Part shown: positions 16,614 through 25,460 of the stretch, piece by piece
Layout: each line of letters begins with the position of its first letter
Position numbering within the stretch: the stretch's first letter is position 1
Source of the DNA: AP-15 sp035503615
Lineage (GTDB): Bacteria > Pseudomonadota > Alphaproteobacteria > ATCC43930 > CGMCC-115725
Assembly: GCA_035503615.1 (NCBI GenBank)
Contig: DATJTI010000060.1
Coordinates: 32,311-96,310, forward strand
DNA: 64,000 nucleotides
Direction of reading: 5' to 3'
Notes under the pieces: generated by a model
Databases searched by the model: none
Told to the model about the DNA's origin: nothing
Seen by the model: the letters and a program-made list of their open reading frames with translations, nothing else
Program-made: the position numbers and the translations under genes

Positions 16614-18209
16614 TCAGTTCAGTTCGGCAATGCCCATGGCCTCACCAAAGCGCCGGGCAGCCTCGAATGTGTCGCCGTATTTGCGGTGGCCGGCGGAGAT
16701 GTGCGCGCAGGCCAGCAGCAGCCGGTCCCGGTCGGCACACCGGTTGTTGCCGTAATCCTGCAGCAGGCATTGCGGAATTTCCTGGTTGTGCGGATCGTTG
16801 CCGAACCGCGTCGCCATCACCGCCAGCCGTTGCACCAACACGGCGCGGTCGGCACCGCTGTCGAGATAGGCCTGGGTCCACGCCACCGCCTGTACGGGGT
16901 CGAGCGCCACCATCGTCTCCTCCAGGCGGCTGAGGAGCTGCGCGCTGGTCAGCCGGTCGGCACCGGCCGGGGCGCGGACCTGCTCCGATTTGACCCAGCC
17001 CATATGCTGCTGGTTCCACGCCGCCTGGTTGACCATCGAGCCGGCGACAAACAGCAGCTTCAAGCGTTGCGGGTGCTCGAAATTGTCGTAGAACCAGCCG
17101 AGCGTGTTGCAGTACTCGTAGGTGTGCTGCGGCATCGAGAACGCATTCGGCCCGTTGGTTTCCAGCACGACCTGTCCGGCGGCCAACTGGATTGCGTCGA
17201 CGATGCGGCGCGGCGACGTGCCGGCCAGCAGGAGGGCGCTGATCTTCTCGATATAGGCGGGCTCGTGCTGATGGATCAGCGCATCGACCAGCTCATCTGT
17301 TTGCGCTTTGTCGAGATCACCCGTATTGGCGAGCAATGCCCGTTCGCGTGGTGCCGTCCCGCCTTGCGGCACGGCATGGACTTCCGCCCCTTCGATGAAC
17401 ATCGTGATGATGTTGCAGGCCATTTCATAGACCGAGTGCCAGCGCGGCCCGACGGCAATATCAAGAGCGCCGGCATAGATCGCGTCATGGGCGTTGTCCC
17501 AGCCGATCGCATTACCGATCTCGACCACCGAGCGGGCGCGATAGGCTTTGTGCCCGGTCGTGTAGGAGCGATTGTAAAGCATCCGGTCCTGAACATCGAT
17601 CAAACCGGCAAACACCAGCTGGGCCAGAACTGCCTTGCGGTTCTCCTTGGCTTCCATCAGACCAAGAAAGAGCCGGTAGGCGTCGATTACCTGGCCGCGT
17701 TCGACCATGGTGAGCCAGTTGTTGAGCCGTTCGCCGAGTGGCCCCTCTTCGTATAGCGGCTCCTGATCGGGCCAATAAACCACCGGCTTGGGCGGCTCGG
17801 TGTTCGGCATCTTGTAGCCGCGGGTGGCGTAATGACCTGGCGCCTTGAGGATTTTCTGGTTCCAGATGTCGAGACCCGAGGGAATGTACCAGATGGTCTG
17901 CGCCAATGGCAGGGCCGCCAGCTTTTCCGGCAGCATCGTGGTCAGATTGACGGCCGCGCGCGCCGACAAGAGGCAATGGTCGTTATTGACAAAATTCGGA
18001 AAGCCGTCATCGATGCGCTGATGGTATGGCACGTGCGTATAGGGTGCATGGATGCGCACCCCCTGCGCCATGATTTCCGGCAATGGCCGGCCGCGCTGCA
18101 GCAATTGGTAATAGACGCGGCTGCCGCCGACCTGATCGCGGGCGAGGAGTCGATCCTCCAGCTCACCATATAAGCGCGTGGTTTCCTGATCGAGCGTTGC
18201 GGCTGGCAT
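16614..18209 (-). CDS. Unrecognised 531-residue, histidine-rich helical protein
   Basis: Started at the ATG at 18209 (MPAATLDQETTRLYG) because GAGGAGTAGGA precedes it; an upstream in-frame start at 18500 would add about 97 residues that do not look protein-like. The chain is mostly helical, without signal peptide or membrane segments. Conspicuous are VRIHAPYTHVPYHQRID near residue 55, a WHSVYEMACNIITMF stretch, DALIHQHEPAYIEKISALLL, and PQHTYEYCNTLGWFYDNFEHP. The clustered His/Asp/Glu suggest a metal site, but I cannot assign a family. I believe similar sequences occur fused to Rieske-type domains in some bacteria, from memory only. It stands alone between convergent and same-strand neighbours. 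Confidence 0.75.
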   Translation of the reverse strand: MPAATLDQETTRLYGELEDRLLARDQVGGSRVYYQLLQRGRPLPEIMAQGVRIHAPYTHVPYHQRIDDGFPNFVNNDHCLLSARAAVNLTTMLPEKLAALPLAQTIWYIPSGLDIWNQKILKAPGHYATRGYKMPNTEPPKPVVYWPDQEPLYEEGPLGERLNNWLTMVERGQVIDAYRLFLGLMEAKENRKAVLAQLVFAGLIDVQDRMLYNRSYTTGHKAYRARSVVEIGNAIGWDNAHDAIYAGALDIAVGPRWHSVYEMACNIITMFIEGAEVHAVPQGGTAPRERALLANTGDLDKAQTDELVDALIHQHEPAYIEKISALLLAGTSPRRIVDAIQLAAGQVVLETNGPNAFSMPQHTYEYCNTLGWFYDNFEHPQRLKLLFVAGSMVNQAAWNQQHMGWVKSEQVRAPAGADRLTSAQLLSRLEETMVALDPVQAVAWTQAYLDSGADRAVLVQRLAVMATRFGNDPHNQEIPQCLLQDYGNNRCADRDRLLLACAHISAGHRKYGDTFEAARRFGEAMGIAELN

Positions 18210-18339
18210 CTTTGTCCTACTCCTCGGTCGCGACTGGTTTGGCGCGGGCGAGTGTAGGCCAGTTGCCGCAATCGCGGCAATGGCACTCGTCGGAACCACC
18301 GCGAGCGAGTAGGCCAGGCCAATCGGTGTGCGCGATGGA

Positions 18340-18801
18340 TCAGGGATCAATCGACAGATCGCCCCAGCTTGTCGTCCGCCCGATGCGCAGCGCAATGACC
18401 GGCAATTCGGCGAGCTGCATCGATCGGTACTGCGGATAGCGCTGCCGCAGCAGCTGCTGCGCCAAATCATGTTCGGCGCCCGCTTCGAGAATTTCGGCAT
18501 GGCCGCGCAGCATCACCCAGCCAAGCCGTCGCCAATCCCCGTCATAGCGATCGGCGACAAAGGCGGTGGCCGGGTTGTCGGTGATATTGCGGAGCCGCTT
18601 CAGCCGGCGCGGGTCGCCTTTCGGTTTCTGGTCGATCGTGATGTAGAGCGTGACACCATCCACCGCGAAACATACCGGCACGACATGCGGCAATGCGTGC
18701 CGGTCGGCGGTGGCAAGATGGCCGACTTGGCGGCTGTCTAAAAAGCGGCGCTGGCCGTCGCTGAGCATGCGAGGTTCCCAACCGGACACGGGCGCTGTCA
18801 T
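18340..18801 (-). CDS. PPOX-fold (TIGR03668-like) flavin/deazaflavin-binding protein
   Basis: 153 residues from the ATG at 18801 with AGGGA upstream. The split-barrel pattern is clear: FLDSRQVGHLATADRHALPH, VVPVCFAVDGVTLYI, KGDPRRLKRLRNI, DNPATAFVADRYDGDW and LGWVMLRGHAEIL match the pyridoxamine-5'-phosphate-oxidase-like class described as probable F420-dependent enzymes. Whether this organism makes F420 cannot be judged from the window; FMN is an alternative. The gene starts 77 nt from the divergent RidA-like gene, so the two may share a control region. Confidence 0.85.
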   Translation of the reverse strand: MTAPVSGWEPRMLSDGQRRFLDSRQVGHLATADRHALPHVVPVCFAVDGVTLYITIDQKPKGDPRRLKRLRNITDNPATAFVADRYDGDWRRLGWVMLRGHAEILEAGAEHDLAQQLLRQRYPQYRSMQLAELPVIALRIGRTTSWGDLSIDP

Positions 18802-18878
18802 ACTATCCCTGTGCGAGCCCGTGGTTGCGGGCCGCTTTGCATCAGGCAAGTCGCGCACCGCGCAAAGGGAGGCGATCC

Positions 18879-19271
18879 ATGGCCAAGCGGCAAAGCATCG
18901 ATGTACCGGGAGCGAGGCATGTCAACCCGATCCCGAGCGCCTGCCGGCACGGGCCATTTGTCGTCAGCGGCGCAATCTCGGGTGCCGACCCGGAGAGCGG
19001 CGCGGTCGATCCCGACCTCGACGCCCAATGCCGCGCCATGTTTGCCAATGTTCGCAGCGTCATGCAGGCTGCCGGCGGCACCACCGACGATATCGTGAAA
19101 ATGACGGTGTGGATCACCGACCGCGCGCTGCGCCCGATCCTCAACAAGCATTGGGTCGAGATGTTCCCGGACCCGCAGTCGCGGCCGGCGCGCCACACTC
19201 TGACCTCGACCGATTTGGTGGCGCCGATGCAGGTGCAGTGCGACCTGATGGCCGTGCTCGGCGAGGGCTGA
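18879..19271 (+). CDS. RidA-family (YjgF/UK114) protein
   Basis: 130 residues from the ATG at 18879, which has AAAGGGAGG upstream. The family deaminates reactive enamine/imine intermediates released by PLP enzymes. Visible features are GPFVVSGAISGADPESG, AQCRAMFANVRSVMQAAGG, the VKMTVWITDRA strand and PARHTLTSTDLVAP, which places an Arg where RidA proteins hold the carboxylate. It is more diverged than housekeeping RidA, so it may belong to one of the Rid subgroups tied to catabolism. Confidence 0.85.
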   Translation: MAKRQSIDVPGARHVNPIPSACRHGPFVVSGAISGADPESGAVDPDLDAQCRAMFANVRSVMQAAGGTTDDIVKMTVWITDRALRPILNKHWVEMFPDPQSRPARHTLTSTDLVAPMQVQCDLMAVLGEG

Positions 19272-19491
19272 GGTGGTGACGATCGTCGATATCTGCACGC
19301 TCGCGCTGTCCTGAGCGTTGCGAGCCGCCCCCCGGGCACCGCCGCGGTCGGGCACGGCAGTCGGGCACCGCGGTTGGCGCACGGATGTGATCCTGGTCGA
19401 GATCGAAATCGACCAGGGCATCCCCGGGTCGGCGAGGCCGGAAGCGGCGGCAACCGCTCGGCTCGCCGGGCATGACTGCGCGCCGTCAGGG

Positions 19492-20121
19492 TCAGCGGTA
19501 GAATTCGACCTTTGCCTCGCGAAACCAGACCGTGTTTGGCGGCGCGGCCGAAATCGGCCCGTTGATGCCGAAGACCGCGACCTCGAACCTGTCACCGGCG
19601 CGGACCGCGTCGCTCAGCACCAGGCGATTGGGCATGTTGAACCCCTGGATCGTCGCCGGGCTCGGTCGGCCGGCGGCACGCGGCAGCTGGCCGTTGACCC
19701 AGATTTCCGCGTAATCGTCGATGTTTAACGTCAGCACCGCCTTCGCCCCGGACGGGTCGAAGCCATCGACTTCGGCGGGAACCGTCAGCGTCGCACGGTA
19801 CCAGATGAACGAGACCCTTCCGCCGCCGCGCTTGGCGCCGAGCTCGGTCGCCGGAACGACCGGCCAGGTCGAATCGTCAAACCCGGCCTCGCCAGCGTGC
19901 GGTTGAACATCATAGGTGGTCTTGAACTCGGGCATCGCGTCGGGGATCGCCGGGACTTCGATGATCTTCGCCTCGAGCGTCCGCCACCGGGCGCCGAACG
20001 CCGCCGAGCCGGTATCGGTCATCAGATCGACCGCATACGCGGGAGGCAGTGCGGGGGCGATGGCCGGGGGTGGTGCCGAAGCGGCCGGAGCGGCCGGCCG
20101 GTTGACTTCGCTGATGGGCAT
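19492..20121 (-). CDS. Galactose-binding-like domain protein
   Basis: 209 residues. After a Pro/Ala-rich head, the chain forms a beta-sandwich: FDDSTWPVVPATELGAKRGG, VSFIWYRATLTVPAEVDGF, AVLTLNIDDYAEIWVNGQLP and RFEVAVFGINGPIS resemble the jelly-roll domain found at the front of glycosidases and some gluconolactonases. No catalytic domain is attached and no signal peptide is obvious. Function unknown; a sugar- or polymer-binding role is inference. A 220-bp spacer toward the RidA-like gene holds nothing recognisable. Confidence 0.65.
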   Translation of the reverse strand: MPISEVNRPAAPAASAPPPAIAPALPPAYAVDLMTDTGSAAFGARWRTLEAKIIEVPAIPDAMPEFKTTYDVQPHAGEAGFDDSTWPVVPATELGAKRGGGRVSFIWYRATLTVPAEVDGFDPSGAKAVLTLNIDDYAEIWVNGQLPRAAGRPSPATIQGFNMPNRLVLSDAVRAGDRFEVAVFGINGPISAAPPNTVWFREAKVEFYR

Positions 20122-20483
20122 GGATTCATCCTCCTGACCCGGTTGACCCGCACCTCGATCGCCTGCGCGGCAGCGACGGCAACACGCGCGACGGCAGAAC
20201 GCGCCCGACGGCCGGGTGCTCGGTTGGTTGTCTCACATCGACGATGGTGGCACCGGCGGTGTCTCGCGGCTATAGCGATATTTGGCAAGGCTAGCCCGAT
20301 CCCGTCGCGCTGTCGAAGGCGATCATCGGGTCTCTCCGCGGTGCCGTTCGGGTGATCGACACTGTTCCTGCGCCGGGCGGCTCGGGCATCCTGGGCCGGG
20401 TGGCGGCGGCGCTGCCGCCCATATTGGCTGATCTGCAAATTGTGATAGGTTGGCGCTACCGCTTCGTCCAGCAGAGGTAGTGC
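20122..20483. other. Divergent intergenic region, no gene seen
   Basis: About 360 bp separating the galactose-binding-like gene from the lipoprotein/two-component block. I find no frame with coding character. The stretch just before the lipoprotein gene (around 20425-20465) is locally AT-richer and may carry its promoter, but no consensus pair is convincing. Confidence 0.5.
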
Positions 20484-20942
20484 GTGGCCTATCGTCGAGG
20501 GGGACGGTCGTTGCGGCCGACGATCGTCGTGGCGCTGTCGGCGGCGATCGCCGGATGCGCTGCGCCGCCGCCGTCAACGCCGCAAAATGCGTTGGTCGGA
20601 ACCTGGGCGAATGCGGAAGATGATGCGATCACGATCCGTCCCGATACCGTGGTCCAGCACCAGCCGGACGGCCAGCCGGTGCCGCTCGACAGCGAGGTCT
20701 GCGACGGCAGGTTCAGCTTTGGATACGCCACCCGGAGCCGCGCGGCACTGACCGCGCTCTTGCCGCGCCAGCCCGGCCTTGCCAAGAGTTTATCGGAATT
20801 GCTGGTCGCGCCGGCCTATCCTGTCGCCGTGCTGCGTTGTGCTGATGGCGACCAGACCTATGTTCTGCTGAATGGACATCAGCTGGTGGCGATCTACCGG
20901 GACGGCGATATCGGCGCCATCGAGCGTCTGGCGCGGCAGTGA
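20484..20942 (+). CDS. Predicted lipoprotein, function unknown
   Basis: 152 residues from a GTG start with AGAGGTAG just upstream. The N-terminus is a lipoprotein signal: basic head, hydrophobic TIVVALSAAIAGC with lipobox cysteine at 25, then a Pro-rich linker. The rest (LVGTWANAEDDAITIRPDT, later AVLRCADGDQTYVLLNGHQL) resembles a small beta-barrel such as lipocalin-like 'extracellular META/lipocalin' folds, but I do not recognise it. It precedes a second lipoprotein and a two-component pair in the same direction, and may belong to the stimulus or output of that system. Confidence 0.7.
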   Translation: MAYRRGGRSLRPTIVVALSAAIAGCAAPPPSTPQNALVGTWANAEDDAITIRPDTVVQHQPDGQPVPLDSEVCDGRFSFGYATRSRAALTALLPRQPGLAKSLSELLVAPAYPVAVLRCADGDQTYVLLNGHQLVAIYRDGDIGAIERLARQ

Positions 20943-20973
20943 CTTGTGTTATATTTAGGGCCGAGGAGCATGA

Positions 20974-21570
20974 GTGCGCGCTCACCGGATGAGGGTGGTG
21001 GTTACGGAGACTGCATGGCGAAGCTCGCTGTTCTATCCCGCGCTGATGAGCCTCGGGGTCGGGATGCTGGCGTCCTGCGCCGCGAAACCACCAACGCCGC
21101 CGCCGGTGCTGGCGACCGAACCGCCGCCCACGCTTCCGCTGCCGCCGCAGCCTCAGCGCAGGGCCTTCCCGGTGCCCGGCCGCAAGCCGGAGCCGCCGCC
21201 GGTCAATGCCGCTGCGTCCGCCGGCCCCGACGAGGCGGTGGCGATGGGTGAGCCTGGCGCAGGCCTGCCTCCTTCTTCATCGGAGGTGCCGCCTTCATCG
21301 GAGGTGCCGCCGCCGAGCACGCGCCAACTGGTCGGGCTCGATCAGCCGACGGCGAGACAGCTGTTCGGTGTCGCGGCCGAACAATCGAACCAGCCGCCGG
21401 CGACCGTATGGCACTATCGCAGCGCGACCTGTGAGCTCGATCTCTTCTTTTATCTCGATCTGCGCAGCGGCAAGATGCGGACACTGCATTACAGGTTCAA
21501 GGGCAATGCCACCGATCCGGCCAGCCGGCAGGATTGTCTCAAATCGCTGGTCGTCGCCCGTGGGAATTAG
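20974..21570 (+). CDS. Pro-rich predicted lipoprotein
   Basis: 198 residues from a GTG at 20974, which has GAGGAG five bases upstream; an ATG at 20970 opens a different frame whose product looks non-natural. The signal segment YPALMSLGVGMLASC ends in a lipobox Cys, followed by a long Pro-rich spacer with a duplicated SSEVPP, and a globular tail TVWHYRSATCELDLFFYLDL, then MRTLHYRFKG. Two Cys in the tail may pair. It ends 13 nt before the response-regulator start, so it is probably in that operon. Confidence 0.7.
   Translation: MRAHRMRVVVTETAWRSSLFYPALMSLGVGMLASCAAKPPTPPPVLATEPPPTLPLPPQPQRRAFPVPGRKPEPPPVNAAASAGPDEAVAMGEPGAGLPPSSSEVPPSSEVPPPSTRQLVGLDQPTARQLFGVAAEQSNQPPATVWHYRSATCELDLFFYLDLRSGKMRTLHYRFKGNATDPASRQDCLKSLVVARGN
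21276..21311. repeat. 18-bp perfect in-frame duplication
   Basis: TTCATCGGAGGTGCCGCC occurs twice back to back (21276 and 21294) inside the Pro-rich linker of the second lipoprotein, adding one SSEVPP hexapeptide without changing the frame. Confidence 0.95.
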
Positions 21571-21583
21571 AGCCGATAGTGCG

Positions 21584-22303
21584 ATGGCGCATCTCCTGTT
21601 GGTCGATGATGACGATTTGTTCCGGGAGTCGCTCGGCCTCAACCTGATCGACGAAGGATACGAGGTGACGAGCTTTGACAATGGCCGCGACGCGCTCGCC
21701 TATCTCGAAGATGGCGGCGGTGCGGATGCGATGCTGCTCGATTGGCGCATGCCGCAATTGACCGGTATCGAGGTGCTGCGGCGCATGCGGGGACGCGGCA
21801 TCGCAATCCCGGTGATCTTTCTGACCGCGCTGTCGGACGATATCTACGAAGAGGCGGCCCTCGCCGGCGGGGCGGTCGATTTCATCGACAAGGCGCGCCG
21901 CCTGCCGATCCTCGTCAAGCGCTTGCAATTGATCACGGAAGGCACCCGCCCGCCGGGTGAGTTTGAGCCGACGCGCCCTGACGCGCTGCGCCTCGGCCGG
22001 CTGGAATTGCGTTATGACACCAACCGCGCCCAATGGGCAGGAAGGACGGTCGAACTGACGCTGACCGAATTCCGGATCCTCGCTCTGCTGGCCGAGAATG
22101 CCGGGCATGACGTTGGCTACCGGGAGATTTATGATCTCGTCCACGGCAAGGACTTCATCGCGGGTCATGGGACAGAGGGGTATCGCGCCAATGTCCGCAC
22201 CTTCATCAAACGTATCCGCAAGAAGTTCCGCGATAGCGACCCCGGCTTCGACCTCATCCACAACTACGCCGGTTTTGGATATCGCTGGACGGCGCAGCAA
22301 TAG
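21584..22303 (+). CDS. OmpR-family DNA-binding response regulator
   Basis: 239 residues. The receiver has the acidic pocket LLLVDDDD, phospho-acceptor D53 in LLDWRMP, and the switch Thr in IFLTALSDD; the conserved Lys is in FIDKARR, where the usual following Pro is absent. The winged-helix output domain (ELTLTEFRILALLAENAG, then YRANVRTFIKRIRKKF and NYAGFGYRW) is standard OmpR/PhoB type. It is followed by, and overlaps, a PhoQ-like kinase gene. Target genes are not evident; the two lipoproteins upstream are candidates. Confidence 0.92.
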   Translation: MAHLLLVDDDDLFRESLGLNLIDEGYEVTSFDNGRDALAYLEDGGGADAMLLDWRMPQLTGIEVLRRMRGRGIAIPVIFLTALSDDIYEEAALAGGAVDFIDKARRLPILVKRLQLITEGTRPPGEFEPTRPDALRLGRLELRYDTNRAQWAGRTVELTLTEFRILALLAENAGHDVGYREIYDLVHGKDFIAGHGTEGYRANVRTFIKRIRKKFRDSDPGFDLIHNYAGFGYRWTAQQ

Positions 22304-23831
22304 ATCGCGTCGCAGCCTGCGTTGGGCGTGGTCTCTGACGGTCAAAACGAGCTTGCTGGCGATCATATTTCTGTTGGTTCCGGTATTTCTCTATATGGAG
22401 TTCCGCGACGCTTACGAGGAGAGCCAGCAGCTCTTGTTGCGCAGCGTGCGCGAAGAGGGGCGGGTGATCAGCCAATCCTTGCTGCCGCTGCTGCAAACCG
22501 CGACGGTCGATTCACTGCCGAGCCTGGGTCCGACCCTTGCACGCTTTGCCGGCGAGGTGACGACGATCAAGCTGCTGCTGGCGCCGGCCGGTGCCGGCGA
22601 AGACGGGTTTTACTATGTGGCGTCATGGCCGACGGTCGAGCCGGCGAATTTGCAGGCCGAACGCGAGACCCTCGCCAAGCAGGGCGTGCTCGATCATCTC
22701 GCCCGGAACTGCCGCGGCGAGATGCCGTTCTCGCTGATCTACCATCGCCCGACCGGTGGTGCGGAAATCGTCACCGCGGTGACCCCGTTGCAGACGGCGG
22801 CCGGATGCTGGGCGGTCGTCTCCTCGTTTTCCCAGCAGGCGTTTCCCGGCGCGCATTTCGGCCAGCCCTATTGGGCGACGCCGCCGGTGCGGGTGGCCGC
22901 AGCGATTTATCTGGTGATGGCGGCGATCACCTTTTCGACGCTGTTCAGCGTCCGCGGCGGGCTGCGCCGCTTTGCCGGAAGAGCGCGGCGGATCCGTGAT
23001 CAGGGGCCCGATGCCGGATCGTTTGGCGCCCGCGCCGACGTGCCAGAACTGGCCGAGGTGGCGGCCGAGTTCGATCGCATGGTCGAGGCATTGCATCGTT
23101 CCGCCGCCGAAATCCGCCAGGCGGCCGAGGATAACGCGCACGCCTTCAAGACCCCGATCGCGGTGATCCGCCAGTCGCTCGAACCGTTGCGCCGGGCGAT
23201 GCCCGAAAACAACAACCGTGCCCAGCGGGCGATCGGCGTCGTCGAGCATGCGCTCGACCGCCTCGACGGGCTGGTTGCATCGGCGCGGGAACTCGACGAG
23301 GCGAGCGCCGATCTGATCGACGAGCCGCTGATGCCGGTCGATCTCGGCCGGGTCATCGGCAGAATGATCCAGACCCGGTCGGCGATTCTCGATCCACGCG
23401 ATGTCACGATCGTGCTGGCCAGTCGCGATCTGACGATCACCGCCGACCTGCTGCCGGGCCTGTTTGTCCTCGGTAGCGAGGCGATGATCGAAACCGTGCT
23501 CGACAATCTGATCGACAACGCCGCATCGTTCTCTCCGGCGGGCGGCGAGATCCTGGTGCACCTGACCCATGACGGCCGCTTTGCCCATTTGACCGTGTCC
23601 GATCATGGTCCCGGAGTGCCCGAGGAACAGATCGAGCGGATCTTCGAGCGCTACTATTCCGAGCGCCGGGCCGATGCCCTAGGTGGCGCTCCCGGCAGCT
23701 ATTTCGGCATCGGCCTGTGGATCGCTCGCCGCAATGTCGAGGCGATGGGCGGCACGATTTGCGCCGAGAATCACCGGCCGCACGGTTTGACGATCCGCAT
23801 CCGGTTGCCTCTGGCTCCGGTCCGGGGTTGA
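22275..23831 (+). CDS. PhoQ-like sensor histidine kinase
   Basis: About 518 residues if started at the TTG at 22275, the only reasonable in-frame start near the first membrane segment (SLLAIIFLLVPVFLY); it overlaps the response regulator by 29 nt. The order is TM1, periplasmic domain of about 160 residues with a possible Cys pair, TM2 at AAAIYLVMAAITF, HAMP-like linker, and the H-box AHAFKTPIAVIRQSLEPL (H289), close in form to PhoQ (AHSLKTPLA-type) rather than HELRTP. ATP-binding boxes are NLIDNAASFSP, DHGPGVP and FGIGLWIARR. The start remains uncertain. Confidence 0.85.
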   Translation: MDIAGRRSNRSRRSLRWAWSLTVKTSLLAIIFLLVPVFLYMEFRDAYEESQQLLLRSVREEGRVISQSLLPLLQTATVDSLPSLGPTLARFAGEVTTIKLLLAPAGAGEDGFYYVASWPTVEPANLQAERETLAKQGVLDHLARNCRGEMPFSLIYHRPTGGAEIVTAVTPLQTAAGCWAVVSSFSQQAFPGAHFGQPYWATPPVRVAAAIYLVMAAITFSTLFSVRGGLRRFAGRARRIRDQGPDAGSFGARADVPELAEVAAEFDRMVEALHRSAAEIRQAAEDNAHAFKTPIAVIRQSLEPLRRAMPENNNRAQRAIGVVEHALDRLDGLVASARELDEASADLIDEPLMPVDLGRVIGRMIQTRSAILDPRDVTIVLASRDLTITADLLPGLFVLGSEAMIETVLDNLIDNAASFSPAGGEILVHLTHDGRFAHLTVSDHGPGVPEEQIERIFERYYSERRADALGGAPGSYFGIGLWIARRNVEAMGGTICAENHRPHGLTIRIRLPLAPVRG

Positions 23832-23846
23832 GCCGAGGGTGGACCG

Positions 23847-24182
23847 TTGGAACCGCGGCTCAAGACCGATCTATGGATCAAAGCCCTCATTCGGCGCTGC
23901 GATCTTGCTGCGATCGCGATTGCAGTGGTGTGCCGTGGCGACGCGGATTCAGGAGCCGTGCTGATCAAGCTCAACGCTCGCGACGCGGGTTGTGTGGTGC
24001 TTGCCCAGGCCCGCGCCGTGAACGGCGAACTGGTGTGGATGCGCGCCACCGGACCCGCGGCGGTCGCTGAAGCCGACGCCGACAACTATATTTCGCGGCA
24101 GCGCCGTCGGGATCAGGATCTATGGGTGATCGAGATCGAAAGCGGCTCGCCGGATGGTGTTCTCGACGGCCCGATCCTCTGA
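23847..24182 (+). CDS. DUF1491 family protein
   Basis: 111 residues from a TTG start 15 nt after the kinase stop. The sequence fits DUF1491, a small alphaproteobacterial family: RLKTDLWIKALIRRCDLA, RGDADSGAVLIKLN, VWMRATGP and DLWVIEIES are its conserved blocks. Function unknown. Its presence is a useful lineage marker. It may be co-transcribed with the kinase upstream. Confidence 0.85.
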   Translation: MEPRLKTDLWIKALIRRCDLAAIAIAVVCRGDADSGAVLIKLNARDAGCVVLAQARAVNGELVWMRATGPAAVAEADADNYISRQRRRDQDLWVIEIESGSPDGVLDGPIL

Positions 24183-24239
24183 CGCCAGCGACGGCGTGAG
24201 CTCGGACCGAGATCAAACTTCGGGTGCGGGGTAGCGGGA

Positions 24240-24632
24240 ATGGGGCTCAGCATCATGATCGTCGACGACGAACCCGACGTGCCCGGGTTGTTCCGGCAGC
24301 GCTTTCGTCGCGAGGCGCGCCGGGGCGAATACGTCCTGCATTTTGCCGCCTCCGGCGAGGAGGCGCTGCAGCTGCTCGATGAGTTCGGGCCGGAATTGGT
24401 CGTGATCCTGTCTGATATCAACATGCCCGGCATGGATGGCTTGGCGCTATTGAGCAAGATCAAGCAGCGCCGGCCGGAGCTGCCGGTGCTGATGGTGACG
24501 GCGTATGGCGATGACCGGCGCATGCAGCGGGCCGAAGAGCTCGGCGCTGCCGCCTTTCTCGCCAAGCCCGTTGATTTCGACGAGCTGAAGCGCTGTCTTG
24601 CCGGGCTGGCGGCACAGCGTCCGGATGCTTGA
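24240..24632 (+). CDS. Receiver-only response regulator
   Basis: 130 residues, a stand-alone CheY-like domain: acidic pocket IMIVDDEPD, phospho-acceptor D59 in LSDINMPGMDG, switch Thr in LMVTAYGDD, conserved Lys 109 in FLAKPVD. With no output domain it likely relays phosphate or modulates a partner protein. The next gene overlaps it by 8 nt and encodes a haem-binding DUF3365 protein, followed by a large kinase, so the three appear to be one signalling unit. Confidence 0.92.
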   Translation: MGLSIMIVDDEPDVPGLFRQRFRREARRGEYVLHFAASGEEALQLLDEFGPELVVILSDINMPGMDGLALLSKIKQRRPELPVLMVTAYGDDRRMQRAEELGAAAFLAKPVDFDELKRCLAGLAAQRPDA

Positions 24633-25434
24633 GGTGTTGCCAAGCCCTTCAGCGAGCGTCGGACGTGGTGGCAGGGATGGCTGGGGGTGGGCGCGGTGGC
24701 GGGTGGCGCTTGTGCTCGCCGCGGGGATGGTCCCGTCATTCGCCTTTGCCGAGCACACGCTGCCCGCCAGCGACATCATCATCGCCCAAAGCCTGGCCGA
24801 GATGCTGCGAGACGCCAGGACGGTGATCTCCAACAACGAAGATCTGATCAACAATCCCGCGATTGGCGATAAGCATTTGAGCGGAAGCAAGGTGCTGAAC
24901 GACGCCGCTCAATTGTATAAAAAAGATACCGGCGTCGCACCCGATGCGATCGATCCGGCTTCGTACCAGGGACGCCTGATGCGGGCGATGATGGCCGCAA
25001 TCGTCCAGGTGATGGACGAGAATCAGGTGACGATCAACGAAAAGGGGGCAGGGTTCAAGGGGTTCATCCCGGCGGTGTTCGGCCGTCTGGTCAGCGAAGC
25101 CTTCAACGGCTTGGCAAAAGGCGAGGCGGCGATCAAAGTCACGGCACCGCCGGATCTGGTCCGCAATCGCAAGGCGCTGCCCGATCCCTGGGAGACCGAG
25201 GTCATCGAGACCAAGCTGCTCAGTCCGGACTGGCCGCGGGGCCAACCCTATTCGGCCATGGTCGACACCGATGGTCGCCAAGCTTTCCGATTCGCGATTC
25301 CCGAATACTACACCGCATCGTGTCTCGCCTGTCACGGGAAGCCGAAAGGGGCGCTCGACATCACCGGCTACCCGAAGGAGGGGCGCAAGCTCGGCGACCT
25401 CGGAGGGGTCATGAGCATTACCCTATTCCACTGA
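24625..25434 (+). CDS. DUF3365 (Tll0287-like) c-type haem protein
   Basis: 269 residues from the ATG at 24625, inside the end of the receiver gene. A signal peptide is visible (WRVALVLAAGMVPSFAFAEH), so the product is periplasmic. The body matches the DUF3365/Tll0287-like PAS-type domain and ends with the haem-attachment motif CLACHGKPKG (C233, C236, H237). In the family this domain forms the sensor part of kinases or stands alone as a putative redox/gas sensor. Here it directly precedes a sensor kinase, which suggests it is a detachable sensory partner. Confidence 0.85.
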   Translation: MLEVLPSPSASVGRGGRDGWGWARWRVALVLAAGMVPSFAFAEHTLPASDIIIAQSLAEMLRDARTVISNNEDLINNPAIGDKHLSGSKVLNDAAQLYKKDTGVAPDAIDPASYQGRLMRAMMAAIVQVMDENQVTINEKGAGFKGFIPAVFGRLVSEAFNGLAKGEAAIKVTAPPDLVRNRKALPDPWETEVIETKLLSPDWPRGQPYSAMVDTDGRQAFRFAIPEYYTASCLACHGKPKGALDITGYPKEGRKLGDLGGVMSITLFH

Positions 25435-25460
25435 GGCACCGGCGCGATGAGAGCCGGATC

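Noticed and set aside
20970..21251. ATG at 20970 giving an alternative frame over the Pro-rich lipoprotein
   Set aside because: Product is Ala/Arg-rich without a signal peptide; the GTG frame has a lipobox and a natural C-terminal domain.
22098..22274. Upstream extension of the PhoQ-like kinase to an ATG inside the response-regulator gene
   Set aside because: Those codons read as an out-of-frame version of the conserved winged-helix domain.
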